Below are positions 44,223 to 53,634 of a stretch of DNA of 64,000 bases, in pieces. Under the pieces are notes generated by a model. The model was given only the letters and a program-made list of their open reading frames with translations, made no database searches and was not told where the DNA came from. The translations under genes were made by a program, and so were the position numbers. Origin of the DNA: Sulfitobacter pontiacus (lineage in GTDB: Bacteria; Pseudomonadota; Alphaproteobacteria; Rhodobacterales; Rhodobacteraceae); assembly GCF_040790665.1 (NCBI RefSeq), contig NZ_CP160849.1:744001-808000 (forward strand), given 5' to 3'. Numbering within the stretch: position 1 is the first letter of the stretch; each line of letters opens with the position of its first letter.

Positions 44223-45821
44223 TCAGGTCGTCGCCTGTAGCAAGGTGCGCGTATAATCGGACTGCGGATTGTCATACAGCGTATCGACATCGCCATATTC
44301 GACCACATCCCCCCGCTTCATCACCATCACCTTATGCGACATCGCGCGCACGACCTTCAGGTCGTGGCTGATGAACAGATAGGCCAGCCCGTATTTGCGC
44401 TGCAGATTGCGCAGCAGGTCCACGATCTGCACCTGCACGGTCATATCCAGCGCCGAGGTCGGCTCGTCCAGCACCAGTAACTTGGGCCGCAGCACCATCG
44501 CCCGCGCAATCGCGATCCGCTGACGTTGCCCGCCGGAAAACTCGTGCGGATAGCGGTCCATCGTGGCCGGGTCCAAGCCCACCTCGATCATCACATCGCG
44601 TACCAGTTCGCGCGGATTGCGGTCGGGGTCCACCTTATGCACGCTCAGCCCTTCGGCGATGATCTGCATACAGGTCATCCGCGGCGACAGGCTGCCGAAC
44701 GGATCCTGGAACACGATCTGCATATCCTTGCGCAACCGTCGCAACTGCCGCGTGGACCAACTGCGCACGTCCTGCCCCATAAAGCTGATCCCCCCTTCAG
44801 AGGAGATCAAGCGCATGATCGCCAGTGCCAGCGTCGTCTTGCCCGACCCGGATTCACCCACGATACCAAGGGTTTCCCCCGCGCGCACCGACAGCGACGC
44901 GTCGTTTACCGCCTTCACGTGATCCACCGTCTTGCGCATGAACCCCTTCTGGATCGGGAACCAGACCTTCAGATGATCGGTGCTGGCGATCACCTCGGCA
45001 TCGGGGGCAACCGGGTCCGGTCGGCCCGACGGCTCCGCTCCCAAAAGCTTGATCGTATAGGGGTGCTGCGGGTTATCAAAAATCTCGTGCGTGGGGCCGT
45101 GTTCGACAATCTCGCCCTGTTTCATCACGCAGACGCGGTCGGCAATGCGGCGCACGATGCCCAGATCATGGGTGATGAACAGCAGGCCCATGCCCTCGCT
45201 GTCTTTCAGCTCTTTCAGCAGGTCGAGTATCTGCGCTTGAATGGTCACGTCCAAGGCCGTGGTCGGCTCATCCGCGATCAACACATCGGGCTTGTTGGCC
45301 AGCGCCATCGCGATCATCACCCGTTGCCGTTGCCCACCCGACAGCTGATGCGGGTAGGCACCCAACCGGCTTTCCGCATCCACGATCCCGACCTTGTCCA
45401 GCAGTTCAAGGATACGCGCCCGCGCCTCGGCCCCTGCCACGCCCTGATGCAGCGCCAGCGATTCCGCCAGCTGCTTTTCGATCGTATGCAGCGGGTTCAG
45501 CGAGGTCATCGGCTCTTGAAAGATAAAGCTGATGTCATTGCCACGCACCTTGCGCAGCAGCTTGTCGCTCGCCCCGACCATCTGCTGCCCGTCATACAAC
45601 ACCGACCCCGACACCTCGGCACTGTCGCCCAACAGCGATACGGTGCTCAGCGCCGATACGGATTTACCCGAGCCGGACTCCCCCACCAGCGCCACGGTCT
45701 CCCCGCGCTGCACGGCAAAGCTCACGCCCTTGACCGCATGGGTCAACGCGCCTTCCTGACGGAAGGAGACGCGCAGGTCATCCACTTGCAGCACCGCGGC
45801 GTTCTGGGTCGAAGGCGTCAT
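44223..45821 (-). CDS. yejF: Peptide ABC transporter ATPase, two-domain (YejF)
   Basis: A 532-residue protein with two ABC domains. The first has Walker A GESGSGKS (47-54) and signature [15 protein letters not shown]; the second has another GESGSGKT near 325 and [17 protein letters not shown], and [11 protein letters not shown]. Both halves have the oligopeptide transporter C-terminal pattern. It powers the YejAB E importer. The start overlaps the yejE stop by four bases. Confidence 0.95.
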   Translation of the reverse strand: MTPSTQNAAVLQVDDLRVSFRQEGALTHAVKGVSFAVQRGETVALVGESGSGKSVSALSTVSLLGDSAEVSGSVLYDGQQMVGASDKLLRKVRGNDISFIFQEPMTSLNPLHTIEKQLAESLALHQGVAGAEARARILELLDKVGIVDAESRLGAYPHQLSGGQRQRVMIAMALANKPDVLIADEPTTALDVTIQAQILDLLKELKDSEGMGLLFITHDLGIVRRIADRVCVMKQGEIVEHGPTHEIFDNPQHPYTIKLLGAEPSGRPDPVAPDAEVIASTDHLKVWFPIQKGFMRKTVDHVKAVNDASLSVRAGETLGIVGESGSGKTTLALAIMRLISSEGGISFMGQDVRSWSTRQLRRLRKDMQIVFQDPFGSLSPRMTCMQIIAEGLSVHKVDPDRNPRELVRDVMIEVGLDPATMDRYPHEFSGGQRQRIAIARAMVLRPKLLVLDEPTSALDMTVQVQIVDLLRNLQRKYGLAYLFISHDLKVVRAMSHKVMVMKRGDVVEYGDVDTLYDNPQSDYTRTLLQATT

Positions 45822-46924
45822 GAGAACGTCTTTCTCGGGTCAAAGGCGTCGCGGATCCCTTCAAAGATAAAGATCAGCAGCGACAGCATGATGGCAAAGG
45901 TGAAGAACGCGGTGAACGCCAGCCAGGGCGCTTGCAGGTTCTGCTTGGCTTGCAACGTCAGCTCGCCCAGGGACGGGGCCGACGACGGCAAGCCGAAGCC
46001 CAGAAAATCAAGGATCGCAAGCGTGCTGATCGTGCCGGTGATGATAAACGGCAGCATCGTCAGCATCGCGACCATCGCATTGGGCAGCATGTGGCGGAAC
46101 ATGATCGTCATATTCCCCACCCCAAGCGCGCGCGCTGCGCGCACATATTCAAGGTTCCGCGCGCGCAGGAACTCGGCCCGCACCACACCCACCAGCGATG
46201 TCCAACTGAACAGCACCAGCAAGAACACCAGTAGCCAGAAACTGCGCCCCAGAATGGCGAACATGATAATGATCACATAAAGCGACGGGGTCGAGGTCCA
46301 GATCTCGATCACGCGCTGGAAGATCAGATCCGTCCAGCCGCCAAAGAACCCCTGCACCGCCCCCGCGATGATCCCGATCAACGATGCGGCCCCCGTCACA
46401 ATCAGGGTAAAGATGATCGACAGCCGGAAGCCATGAATGACCCGCGCCAGCACGTCACGTTTGGTGCCATCGGTGCCCAGCAGGTTCTGCCCGTTCGGCG
46501 GCAGCGGGGCCGCGCCGGGCCGGTCCACGGCGGTGTCAAAGCTATAGGGGATGGGCGGCCAGATCGACCAGCCCGCCGAAATCGGCTCGCCCGCGACCTC
46601 GCCATCCTGCGCGTCCTCGATGATCCCCTCGGGGTCGTCCAGACAGTCGATCAACCCGCCCGAGGCGATCAGACATTGCACTTCGGGGTCGCGGTACACC
46701 GCTTCGGTCAGGAAATCGCCGCCGAATTCGGTCTCGGGGTAGAACTTGAAGATCGGCATGTAATAGTCGCCGCGATAGTTCACGAGGATCGGTTTGTCGT
46801 TGGCCACAAATTCAGCGAACAGCGAGATGCCAAACAGGATCGCGAAAATCCAAAGGCTCCAATAGGCGCGGCGGTTACGGGTAAAGTTACGCCAGCGGCG
46901 TTGGTTCAGCGGGGATAGCGCCAT
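45818..46924 (-). CDS. yejE: Peptide ABC transporter permease YejE
   Basis: A 368-residue permease with an N-terminal helix (WSLWIFAILFGISLFAEFVAN), a large periplasmic insert (about 45-165) typical of YejE, and six membrane helices with the EAA loop EYVRAARALGVGNMTIMFRHMLPNA. It forms the channel with YejB. Confidence 0.94.
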   Translation of the reverse strand: MALSPLNQRRWRNFTRNRRAYWSLWIFAILFGISLFAEFVANDKPILVNYRGDYYMPIFKFYPETEFGGDFLTEAVYRDPEVQCLIASGGLIDCLDDPEGIIEDAQDGEVAGEPISAGWSIWPPIPYSFDTAVDRPGAAPLPPNGQNLLGTDGTKRDVLARVIHGFRLSIIFTLIVTGAASLIGIIAGAVQGFFGGWTDLIFQRVIEIWTSTPSLYVIIIMFAILGRSFWLLVFLLVLFSWTSLVGVVRAEFLRARNLEYVRAARALGVGNMTIMFRHMLPNAMVAMLTMLPFIITGTISTLAILDFLGFGLPSSAPSLGELTLQAKQNLQAPWLAFTAFFTFAIMLSLLIFIFEGIRDAFDPRKTFS

Positions 46925-46929
46925 GGGGT

Positions 46930-48018
46930 TCAGCCCTCGCGTTTTTCAAAGTCGATGCGCGGGTCGACGACCACATACATCAGGTCAGACAGGATACCGA
47001 CCAGCAGACCGATAAGGCCAAAGATGAACAGCGTCCCGAAGACGATCGGATAATCCCGCGCAACCGCCGCCTCGAACCCCAGACGGCCCAGCCCATCAAG
47101 GCTAAAGATCGTCTCGATGATCAGCGAGCCGCCAAAGAACACACCGATAAACACCGCTGGAAAGCCCGCGATCACGATCAGCATCGCGTTGCGGAAGACG
47201 TGGCCGTACAACACCTTACGCTCTGACAGCCCCTTGGCCCGCGCCGTGACGACATATTGCTTCTTGATCTCGTCGAGAAAGCTGTTCTTGGTCAGCAACG
47301 TCAGCGTCGCAAAGGCCGAGATGGTCGAGGCCAGCACCGGCAGCGTGATGTGCCAGAAGTAATCCGCGACCTTGCCCAAGGGGCTCAGCTGGTCAAAATT
47401 GTCCGAGGTCAGCCCCCGCAGCGGGAATATCTGCCAGTAGGACCCGCCCGCGAACAGCACCAGCAGCAGGATCGCGAACAGAAAGCCCGGGATCGCATAG
47501 GCGGCGATAATCGCGCCCGATGTCCATGTATCAAAGGCCGTGCCATCCTTGACCGCCTTGCGGATGCCAAGGGGGATCGACACCAGATAGGCAATCAACG
47601 TGGACCACAGCCCCAGCGTGATCGACACGGGCAGCTTTTCCTTGATCAACTCGATCACGCTGATCGACCGGAAGTAGCTGTCGCCAAAATCGAACCGCAT
47701 GTAATTCCACAGCATGTTCACGAACCGCTCTACCGGCGGTTTGTCAAAGCCGAACTCTTTCTCAAGCTCTGCGATGAATTCGGGCGGCAGGCCCCGTGCG
47801 CCAACGTAATTCTCGTTGCCGCCGGTATCTGCGGCATTCCCCGCATCCGATCCCCCGCCAGAGAACCCTTCGAACACGTCACCACCGCCCTGAATACGCG
47901 CGATCGCCTGCTCAACAGGGCCACCCGGCACAAACTGTACCAGTGCAAAGTTGATCAGCATGATCCCAAGCAACGTCGGTATGATCAGCAACAGCCGTCG
48001 AAGAATATATGCGCCCAT
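46930..48018 (-). CDS. yejB: Peptide ABC transporter permease YejB
   Basis: A 362-residue permease with an N-terminal helix [25 protein letters not shown], a loop rich in GGG (about 43-70), and the EAA motif [24 protein letters not shown]. It begins 10 bases after the yejA stop. YejB/E/F homologues import microcin C-like and other oligopeptides. Confidence 0.95.
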   Translation of the reverse strand: MGAYILRRLLLIIPTLLGIMLINFALVQFVPGGPVEQAIARIQGGGDVFEGFSGGGSDAGNAADTGGNENYVGARGLPPEFIAELEKEFGFDKPPVERFVNMLWNYMRFDFGDSYFRSISVIELIKEKLPVSITLGLWSTLIAYLVSIPLGIRKAVKDGTAFDTWTSGAIIAAYAIPGFLFAILLLVLFAGGSYWQIFPLRGLTSDNFDQLSPLGKVADYFWHITLPVLASTISAFATLTLLTKNSFLDEIKKQYVVTARAKGLSERKVLYGHVFRNAMLIVIAGFPAVFIGVFFGGSLIIETIFSLDGLGRLGFEAAVARDYPIVFGTLFIFGLIGLLVGILSDLMYVVVDPRIDFEKREG

Positions 48019-48027
48019 GGCCGGCGT

Positions 48028-49977
48028 TTACCTCAGTGCGCCCGCAGCGCGCAAGGCGTCTGCTTTATCGGCATTGTACCACCAGAAATCGAGGTAACCC
48101 AAAGCGTAAGGCGGCTGCGTTTCGGGGTGTTCGTACTGGTCGTAATAGGCGGTCCAGAAACTGTCGTTATACCAGGTCGGGATCATGAAAAATTCATAGC
48201 GCAGTGCCCGATCCAGCGCCATCAGGCTGGCGTCCTCTTCCTCTTTCGTGTCGGCGGCCAGCGACGCGGTCACAATCGCATCCACCAGCGGGCTGGCAAG
48301 CCCCGCAGGGTTGAACAGCGAATAGGCCGCCGCCTCTGACCCATAGCGTTGTTCCAGCCCGGTGCCTGTGCCCAGAAACGCCCCATAGCTGTCATAGACC
48401 ATGTCGTAATCGCGGTCCCGTTCGCGGGCCGTGTATTGGGAACTGTCGACTTTCTCGAGCACGGCATCAATGCCCATGTTCTGCAAATTCGACATAAAGT
48501 TTTCGATCACCGCCGACAGCGTCGCCGACCCCGAGGAGTTCAGCAAGAACCGCAACTGCAAGGGTTTGCCCTGCGCATTATAGCGTTTTCCGTCATCGCC
48601 CACGGCCCAACCGGCCTCGTCCAGCAGCTTCATCGCGCGGCGCAGGTTGCGACGGTCCGACAGGCGGCTCGCATCCGACGTATGCGGCATGACCGCGTCT
48701 TGCGTCAGCAGTTCGGGCGGCACGACATCGCCAAGGTTTTCCAGCAGCGCCAGTTCCGCCCCTTGGGGTGCGCCCGTGGCCATCAGCGGTGTGTCCTGCG
48801 TAAACGACGCCCGCTGTTTGAACAGCCCGTATTGTAGCGATTCATTGGTCCATTCAAAGTTGAACCCCAGGGCCACGGCCTCGCGCACGCGCTTGTCCTG
48901 CAAGACCTCGCGGCCAAGGTTGAACACGATGCCCGAGGGCGTAGGAGGCGACCCGTCGGGGATATCCTCTTTGACCACCTGCCCGGCGGTCACCTTGGGG
49001 AAGTCATAGGACGACGCCCATTGTTTCGAGCTGCCCTCGGTGCGGAAGGTATATTCACCCGCTTTGAAGGCCTCGAAAGCGGAATTCTCGTCGCCGAAGT
49101 ATTCGACGCGGATTTTATCGAAATTGTTGCGGCCCACATTGAACGGCAAGTCCTTGCCCCAGTAATCGGGGTTGCGTTTATACACGATGCGACGGTTCAC
49201 ATCGATGCTGTCGATCATATAGGGGCCCGACCCGGGCGAGGTTTCCAGCCGCGATTCGTCGAGCCGCGCGCCGGTTTCCTCGTACCATTTTTTCGACCAC
49301 GCCGGCACGCCGCCGACCTGTTCGATCAGGCTGCGCCGGGACACGCCGGGGCTGAAATAGAACTTGATGGTGTAATCGTCGATCACCTCGACCTTGGGGA
49401 TCAGCTTGCGCACTGCATCGGCATAGGATTTCAGCCCCTGATCCAGCAGCAGGTTGTGGCTAAAGGCGATGTCATGGGCCGTCACCGGATCACCGGTCGA
49501 GAATTTCGCGTCCTTGCGCATGTGGAACACCACCCAATCCTTGCTCTCGGGGTATTCAAGGCTCTCACACAGCAGGCAATAGGCTTCGCCGTAAACATCC
49601 GCGGGCACGATCTCTCCGCCGACGCCCTCGCCAAGCAGGCTTTCATACATCACCGTGCTCAACGCGCCGCCACGGCCCTTGCGCGAATAGGGGTTCATCG
49701 AATCAAACGTCCCGAGGGTAGAGATTGAAATCTCGCCGCCTTTGGGGGCGTCGGGGTTCACATAGTCGAAATGGGTGTAATCGGCGGGGTATTTCAGATC
49801 GCCGTAAAAGGAATAGCCATGCGCGGTGATGATCTTGTCACTACCCTGCGTGGCGTCATCCTGCCCCCAAGCAGCACCGCCCAGCATCGCGGCCCCGAAA
49901 ACAAGCAAGGCCGCACCAGCGACGCGCAGCATGGGGGTTTGCGATTTTGTGTCAGCACGGGCATGGGTCCGGGGCAT
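48028..49977 (-). CDS. yejA: Peptide-binding protein YejA
   Basis: A 649-residue periplasmic binding protein. A long positively charged start and a Sec signal (LRVAGAALLVFGAAMLGGAAWG) end near residue 38. HGYSFYGDLKYPADYTHFDYVNPDAPKGG is the YejA-type N-terminal lobe. RYNAQGKPLQLRFLLNSS and the C-terminal YYDQYEHPETQPPYALGYLDFWW are typical. AAAGGA precedes the ATG. It leads the operon yejA-yejB-yejE-yejF. Confidence 0.94.
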   Translation of the reverse strand: MPRTHARADTKSQTPMLRVAGAALLVFGAAMLGGAAWGQDDATQGSDKIITAHGYSFYGDLKYPADYTHFDYVNPDAPKGGEISISTLGTFDSMNPYSRKGRGGALSTVMYESLLGEGVGGEIVPADVYGEAYCLLCESLEYPESKDWVVFHMRKDAKFSTGDPVTAHDIAFSHNLLLDQGLKSYADAVRKLIPKVEVIDDYTIKFYFSPGVSRRSLIEQVGGVPAWSKKWYEETGARLDESRLETSPGSGPYMIDSIDVNRRIVYKRNPDYWGKDLPFNVGRNNFDKIRVEYFGDENSAFEAFKAGEYTFRTEGSSKQWASSYDFPKVTAGQVVKEDIPDGSPPTPSGIVFNLGREVLQDKRVREAVALGFNFEWTNESLQYGLFKQRASFTQDTPLMATGAPQGAELALLENLGDVVPPELLTQDAVMPHTSDASRLSDRRNLRRAMKLLDEAGWAVGDDGKRYNAQGKPLQLRFLLNSSGSATLSAVIENFMSNLQNMGIDAVLEKVDSSQYTARERDRDYDMVYDSYGAFLGTGTGLEQRYGSEAAAYSLFNPAGLASPLVDAIVTASLAADTKEEEDASLMALDRALRYEFFMIPTWYNDSFWTAYYDQYEHPETQPPYALGYLDFWWYNADKADALRAAGALR

Positions 49978-50117
49978 CGGGCGTATCCTTTATAACAACA
50001 GGCGATAGACAAGGGTCGTCGCGGCAGATCACTACCGGATACACGCTAACGGCCCGACCGCCCAAGTTACAAGTTGCGAATATGTTACCTGACTGAAAAC
50101 AGGGCACTTCACAGCAA

Positions 50118-50143
50118 AAGGCCGCCCACGAGGGGGCGGCCTT
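50118..50143 (-). terminator. Terminator after cycM
   Basis: AAGGCCGCCC pairs with GGGCGGCCTT around ACGAGG; on minus it is followed by TTTTGC. It lies 22 bases past the cycM stop. Confidence 0.8.
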
Positions 50144-50164
50144 GCAATCGGGATATGGGGTGGA

Positions 50165-50674
50165 TCAGTTGTCCAGGCTGTCGAGATAGGCGATCACATT
50201 CGCCCGGTCTTCGATCTTGGGCAGACCCGCGAAACCCATCGTAGTGCCTGGCGCGAAACCCGCAGGCTTGGTCAGGAAGGCGTTCAGGTTCTCGGGGGTC
50301 CATGTCTCAGCCGATTTCTCAAGCGCGCCGGAGTAGGACGCATACCCGTCAGCGGAATCAACCGGACGCCCGACAACACCGTAGAGGTAGGGACCAACCG
50401 CATTCGCACCATCTTCAACCTTGTGACAGGCGGAACATTTGCGGAAAACCTTTTCACCCTTGGCCGGATCAGCGGCCGCCATGATCTCGGCGAAATCGAC
50501 TTCTTCAGCGGGCTCACCGCCACCAGAGGCGTCTGCCACTTCAATGACATAGCCTTGTTCGCCATACGCTTCGGCATGATAAAGCTCTTCGCCCGCGAAT
50601 TTGCCAAGCAGAAGGACAAGCCAAGCGCCAAACAGGCCGGCAGCGATTTTGGTAACGGTCATTGTATCGAACAT
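50165..50674 (-). CDS. cycM: Membrane-anchored c-type cytochrome (CycM/c552-type)
   Basis: A 169-residue protein starting MFDTMTVTKIAAGLFGAWLV, an uncleaved membrane anchor, then an acidic linker (DASGGGEPAEEVDFAE) and a cytochrome c domain with haem motif CSACH (C80, C83, H84) and axial Met in GTTMGFAGLP (near 146). It carries electrons to cytochrome oxidase. The start pattern MFDTMTVTK is the known cycM start. It is divergent from pheA. Confidence 0.94.
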   Translation of the reverse strand: MFDTMTVTKIAAGLFGAWLVLLLGKFAGEELYHAEAYGEQGYVIEVADASGGGEPAEEVDFAEIMAAADPAKGEKVFRKCSACHKVEDGANAVGPYLYGVVGRPVDSADGYASYSGALEKSAETWTPENLNAFLTKPAGFAPGTTMGFAGLPKIEDRANVIAYLDSLDN

Positions 50675-50806
50675 GCGTGAAGGTCCATCGTTGGTATTCG
50701 GGCATCGTATTGCAGGCGTATCTATTGCTTTCCCTTCGTCGGGGCAAGGTGTAGTTACCGCGACCAAACGCCATAGTTGGCAACGGCTTGAAGAAGGATG
50801 CCCCTG

Positions 50807-51655
50807 ATGACCAGTAAAACCGCGCCGCGCATCGCTTTTCAAGGTGCTTTGGGGGCCTATAGCCACGAAGCCTGCCTGCAAGCCCGCCCCGACATGATCC
50901 CGGTGCCCTGCATGACCTTCGAAGGGGTGATCCGCGCCGTGCGCGAAGGCCGCGCCGATCTGGCGATGCTGCCGGTTGAAAACTCGACCTATGGGCGGGT
51001 TGCGGACATCCACCGGCTGTTGCCGCAAAGCGGGCTGCGCATCATTGCAGAGGCGTTCGTGCGCGTGCGCATCAGCCTGATGGCCCATGACGGTGTGAAG
51101 CTCGAAGACATCAAACACGTGCGCGCGCATATGGTGCTGATCCCGCAGGCGCGCAGCTGGCTGGACGCCCATGGCATCACCTCAGAGGCAGCGGCAGACA
51201 GCGCAGGGGCTGCGGCGGATCTTGCGGTGTCGGAGGAACGCGATGTCGGTGTGCTGGCAAGCGAGGTCGCGGCGGATATTCACGGGCTCAAGGTGCTGGC
51301 CCGCGACATCGAGGATCTGGACCATAACACCACCCGCTTTTTGCTGATGTCGCCCGAGCTGGACCAGACCCGCCGTGCGGAAAACATGCTGACCACCTTT
51401 GTCTTTCAGGTGCGCAACATCCCGGCGGCGCTTTACAAGGCCATGGGCGGTTTCGCGACCAATGGCGTCAACATGACCAAGCTGGAAAGCTACATGGCGG
51501 GCGGGTCGTTCACGGCGACACAGTTCTATGCCGATATCGAAGGCCACCCCGAAGACCCCGCCGTCGCCCGCGCGCTGGAGGAGTTGGCGCATTTCACCAA
51601 CTTCATCGACATTCTGGGCGTCTACCCCGCGCATCCCGACCGTCACGGCCAGTAA
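50807..51655 (+). CDS. pheA: Prephenate dehydratase
   Basis: A 282-residue enzyme making phenylpyruvate for phenylalanine synthesis. The catalytic domain (about 1-180) has RIAFQGALGAYSHEAC, LPVENSTYGRVADIHRLL and NTTRFLLMSPE; the ACT domain follows with ALYKAMGGFATNGVNMTKLESY, which would bind phenylalanine. I chose ATG 50807, nine bases after AAGAAGG, over the ATG at 50798, which overlaps the ribosome site. It is not fused to chorismate mutase, which is encoded separately at 22645. Confidence 0.95.
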   Translation: MTSKTAPRIAFQGALGAYSHEACLQARPDMIPVPCMTFEGVIRAVREGRADLAMLPVENSTYGRVADIHRLLPQSGLRIIAEAFVRVRISLMAHDGVKLEDIKHVRAHMVLIPQARSWLDAHGITSEAAADSAGAAADLAVSEERDVGVLASEVAADIHGLKVLARDIEDLDHNTTRFLLMSPELDQTRRAENMLTTFVFQVRNIPAALYKAMGGFATNGVNMTKLESYMAGGSFTATQFYADIEGHPEDPAVARALEELAHFTNFIDILGVYPAHPDRHGQ

Positions 51656-51678
51656 GTGCGGCAACCACCGCAAACCCC

Positions 51679-52146
51679 CTAGCGGGGTTTGTGGTAGCGG
51701 TCTTCCATGTCCTTGGCGTAGTCGCCGACACGTTTCTTGAACTTCTTGGTCAGCGAATTTTTGGCCAGTTTCAACGACTGCACCAGCAGACGGGCCGACA
51801 GGTTTTGCGGCTTGAGCTCTAGCGCGACCATGATGCGGGTGCGGCTGCGTGACAGGGCGACGAGATCAAAGCTCATGTCGCCGGTCAGCCCCTGCGAACG
51901 GGTGTTCAGCTTCATTTCGGTCGGGCGGTCAAAACGGTCCATCTCGACCTGAAGCTCGCGTCGTTTGCCGCGCATGTCAAAGGCAGCTTCCCACTGCATC
52001 CCCGGCCCCGCTTCTGCCAGCCGGTCCACGCGCTGCACCTCTGCGCCGCGGCGCATGGCGGCGCGTTCGAACTGGTCAAATTCGCACAGCATGTCGAATA
52101 CCGCATCAATCGGCGCGTCGATGTCTTCTTTGGTGGAAAATTTCAT
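51679..52146 (-). CDS. SRPBCC-superfamily protein
   Basis: A 155-residue protein with the START/Bet v 1-type pattern: MKFSTKEDIDAPIDAVFDML at the start, a central beta region (WEAAFDMRGKRRELQVEMDRF) and a long C-terminal helix rich in lysine (LAKNSLTKKFKKRVGDYAKDMEDRYHK). Such domains bind hydrophobic ligands. Function unknown. It follows nudC by 36 bases on the same strand. Confidence 0.8.
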   Translation of the reverse strand: MKFSTKEDIDAPIDAVFDMLCEFDQFERAAMRRGAEVQRVDRLAEAGPGMQWEAAFDMRGKRRELQVEMDRFDRPTEMKLNTRSQGLTGDMSFDLVALSRSRTRIMVALELKPQNLSARLLVQSLKLAKNSLTKKFKKRVGDYAKDMEDRYHKPR

Positions 52147-52182
52147 GTTCTGCCTTGTTCGTCGTCTTTCCCGAAGGTTGCC

Positions 52183-53151
52183 TTAATCCAGCGTATCCGC
52201 AAGCCAGTTTTCCAGCAGGAAATGCGCAATCGCCCCCTTTCGGGCCGGTTTGATCTTGGGGTGTTGCCCGGCAAAGACATCCATCATGTCCTCTTTGGAC
52301 ACCCAAAGGGCCTCTTCGATCTCTTTGGGGTCGATGGTGATCTCGTGGCTTGTCGCCTCTCCGGCGCAGCCGAACATGAGCGACGCGGGAAAGGGCCAAG
52401 GTTGGCTCGCAAGATAGCTGACCTGACCGACCTGCACGCCCGCCTCTTCAAACACCTCGCGGCGCACGGCGGCTTCGAGCGTTTCACCCGGTTCGACAAA
52501 TCCCGCCAAAAGCGAGAACATCCCCTCGGTCCAGCCCGGCGACCGCCCCATCAGGACAGAGTTGCCGTGGGTAATCAGCATGATCACAACCGGATCAGTC
52601 CGCGGGAAATGCGAGGCGCGGCACGCGGGGCAGTTGCGTTGCCAGCCTGCGTCATTCACCACGGTTTCAAAGCCGCAGCGCGCGCAGTAGCCGTGGTTTT
52701 CGTGCCACGCCAGAATGGCCTTGCCGGTCGCGGCCAGCTCGGCGTCACGCGGGCTGAGCCACGTCATCACGCGGCGCATTTCGACGAAAGCATAGTCGGG
52801 CGGCAACATCGGGTGGCGCTGTTCGCTTTGATCCACGAAAGACCCCAGCTGGCGCGGGTCGAAGTCATCGGGCATCCACGGCGACAGGTCATAGGCAAAC
52901 CGCGCGGCCCCCTCTTCGCGCCCCAGCAAAATCGGAGCAGAGCCGGCATCCGCCAGAACCGGGTGATCCAGTGGCAAACGCACAACAGACGCGGGGCGTG
53001 CGGGGTCGATCAGGACCTTGCCCCGCCAGAACAGAATGGCGCGGGCGGCGTCATCGGCGCGCAATGCGGCCACGGCCTCCTTGTCGGCGCGAACCTCTCC
53101 GGCGCGGTCAAGCGCTGACCCTCCGAAAGTGACCGTCTCGGCGTGCTTCAT
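52183..53151 (-). CDS. nudC: NADH pyrophosphatase / NAD-capped RNA hydrolase
   Basis: A 322-residue Nudix enzyme. A zinc finger has four cysteines (CARCGF and CPACR, about 178-200) and the Nudix box GFVEPGETLEAAVRREVFEEAG follows near 235-257; QPWPFP, which recognises NAD, is also present. It cleaves NADH and removes NAD caps from RNA. I use ATG 53151 (MKHAETVTFGG); the open frame goes to 53331, into the SRP RNA region. Confidence 0.95.
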   Translation of the reverse strand: MKHAETVTFGGSALDRAGEVRADKEAVAALRADDAARAILFWRGKVLIDPARPASVVRLPLDHPVLADAGSAPILLGREEGAARFAYDLSPWMPDDFDPRQLGSFVDQSEQRHPMLPPDYAFVEMRRVMTWLSPRDAELAATGKAILAWHENHGYCARCGFETVVNDAGWQRNCPACRASHFPRTDPVVIMLITHGNSVLMGRSPGWTEGMFSLLAGFVEPGETLEAAVRREVFEEAGVQVGQVSYLASQPWPFPASLMFGCAGEATSHEITIDPKEIEEALWVSKEDMMDVFAGQHPKIKPARKGAIAHFLLENWLADTLD

Positions 53152-53265
53152 GCGTATCCTCCCGTTTGCGTGCACCATGCCTATTGGCCAAACCGCGCGA
53201 TGCCAAGGCTGCATGGCGCCGTGCCCGATAAAAACGCCCGAGATAAAAACGCCTTTGGGCCCGTC

Positions 53266-53294
53266 TTGCATCCCATCCGGCCCTATACTATATG
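53266..53294 (+). promoter_or_regulatory. Promoter of the SRP RNA gene
   Basis: TTGCAT (53266-53271) is followed 17 bases later by TATATG (53289-53294), and TATACT lies at 53284-53289. Either could be the -10; the RNA starts near 53297-53301. Confidence 0.5.
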
Positions 53295-53296
53295 GG

Positions 53297-53397
53297 CGGT
53301 GAGAGGTTGGTGCGGGCAGGTGCCTCGCCAACCCGGTCAGATCCGGAAGGAAGCAGCCGTAACGAGACCCACTTGGGTCGTTATCAGCCTCTCACCC
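53297..53397 (+). ncRNA. ffs: Signal recognition particle RNA, small bacterial type
   Basis: About 100 bases with 5' GGTGAGAGG pairing with the 3' CCTCTCACC. The Ffh-binding helix 8 core is GGTCAGATCCGGAAGGAAGC followed by AGCCGTAAC, with the GGAA-type tetraloop and the symmetric and asymmetric loops of 4.5S RNA. It binds Ffh (gene at 21048-22556) to target membrane proteins. A perfect CGTATTTTGC/GCAAAATACG hairpin lies just beyond and may end transcription. Confidence 0.93.
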
Positions 53398-53400
53398 CAG

Positions 53401-53423
53401 CGTATTTTGCGCAGCAAAATACG
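53401..53423 (+). terminator. Perfect hairpin after the SRP RNA
   Basis: CGTATTTTGC and GCAAAATACG form ten uninterrupted pairs around GCA, starting four bases after the SRP RNA. There is no following T-run, so it could be a processing or termination signal. Confidence 0.55.
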
Positions 53424-53557
53424 CGTCGCCCCGCAGGGTCATCCAAAGGATGGCCCGAGAGGGGCACCCCACCCCGCCACACTATAGTTTTGCTTATTGC
53501 CCCTGCCCCGCAGTGCCTCCATGCGTTTGGATATTGGCATTTCGGCACGGCCACAGG

Positions 53558-53595
53558 CAACGGGTAAGGTTACCCATGGGTAACTTAACCTGTTG
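53558..53595. repeat. 38-base near-perfect palindrome
   Basis: The centre GTTACCCATGGGTAAC is perfect; extending the arms to CAAC...GTTG gives 16 of 19 matching pairs. It contains GGTAAGGTTACC at 53563-53574, the reverse complement of a 12-mer at 42634-42645. It may be an operator or a cruciform-type terminator. Confidence 0.75.
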
Positions 53596-53634
53596 TTTAT
53601 AATCATTATTTTTGCGTTATAGCATCGAACGCTG

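Larger units (their letters stand above)
53398..53634. other. Non-coding stretch between the SRP RNA and the zinc-peptidase gene
   Basis: About 235 bases with no gene but much structure: the hairpin at 53401-53423, a CATCC-AAA-GGATG stem near 53440, and the 38-base palindrome at 53558-53595, then an A/T-rich stretch. The two flanking genes point towards it. Confidence 0.6.

Noticed and set aside
44223-49977. A novel antimicrobial-peptide or defence transporter
   Set aside because: The four genes match the standard YejABEF peptide importer in order and length, with no adjacent peptide or immunity gene.
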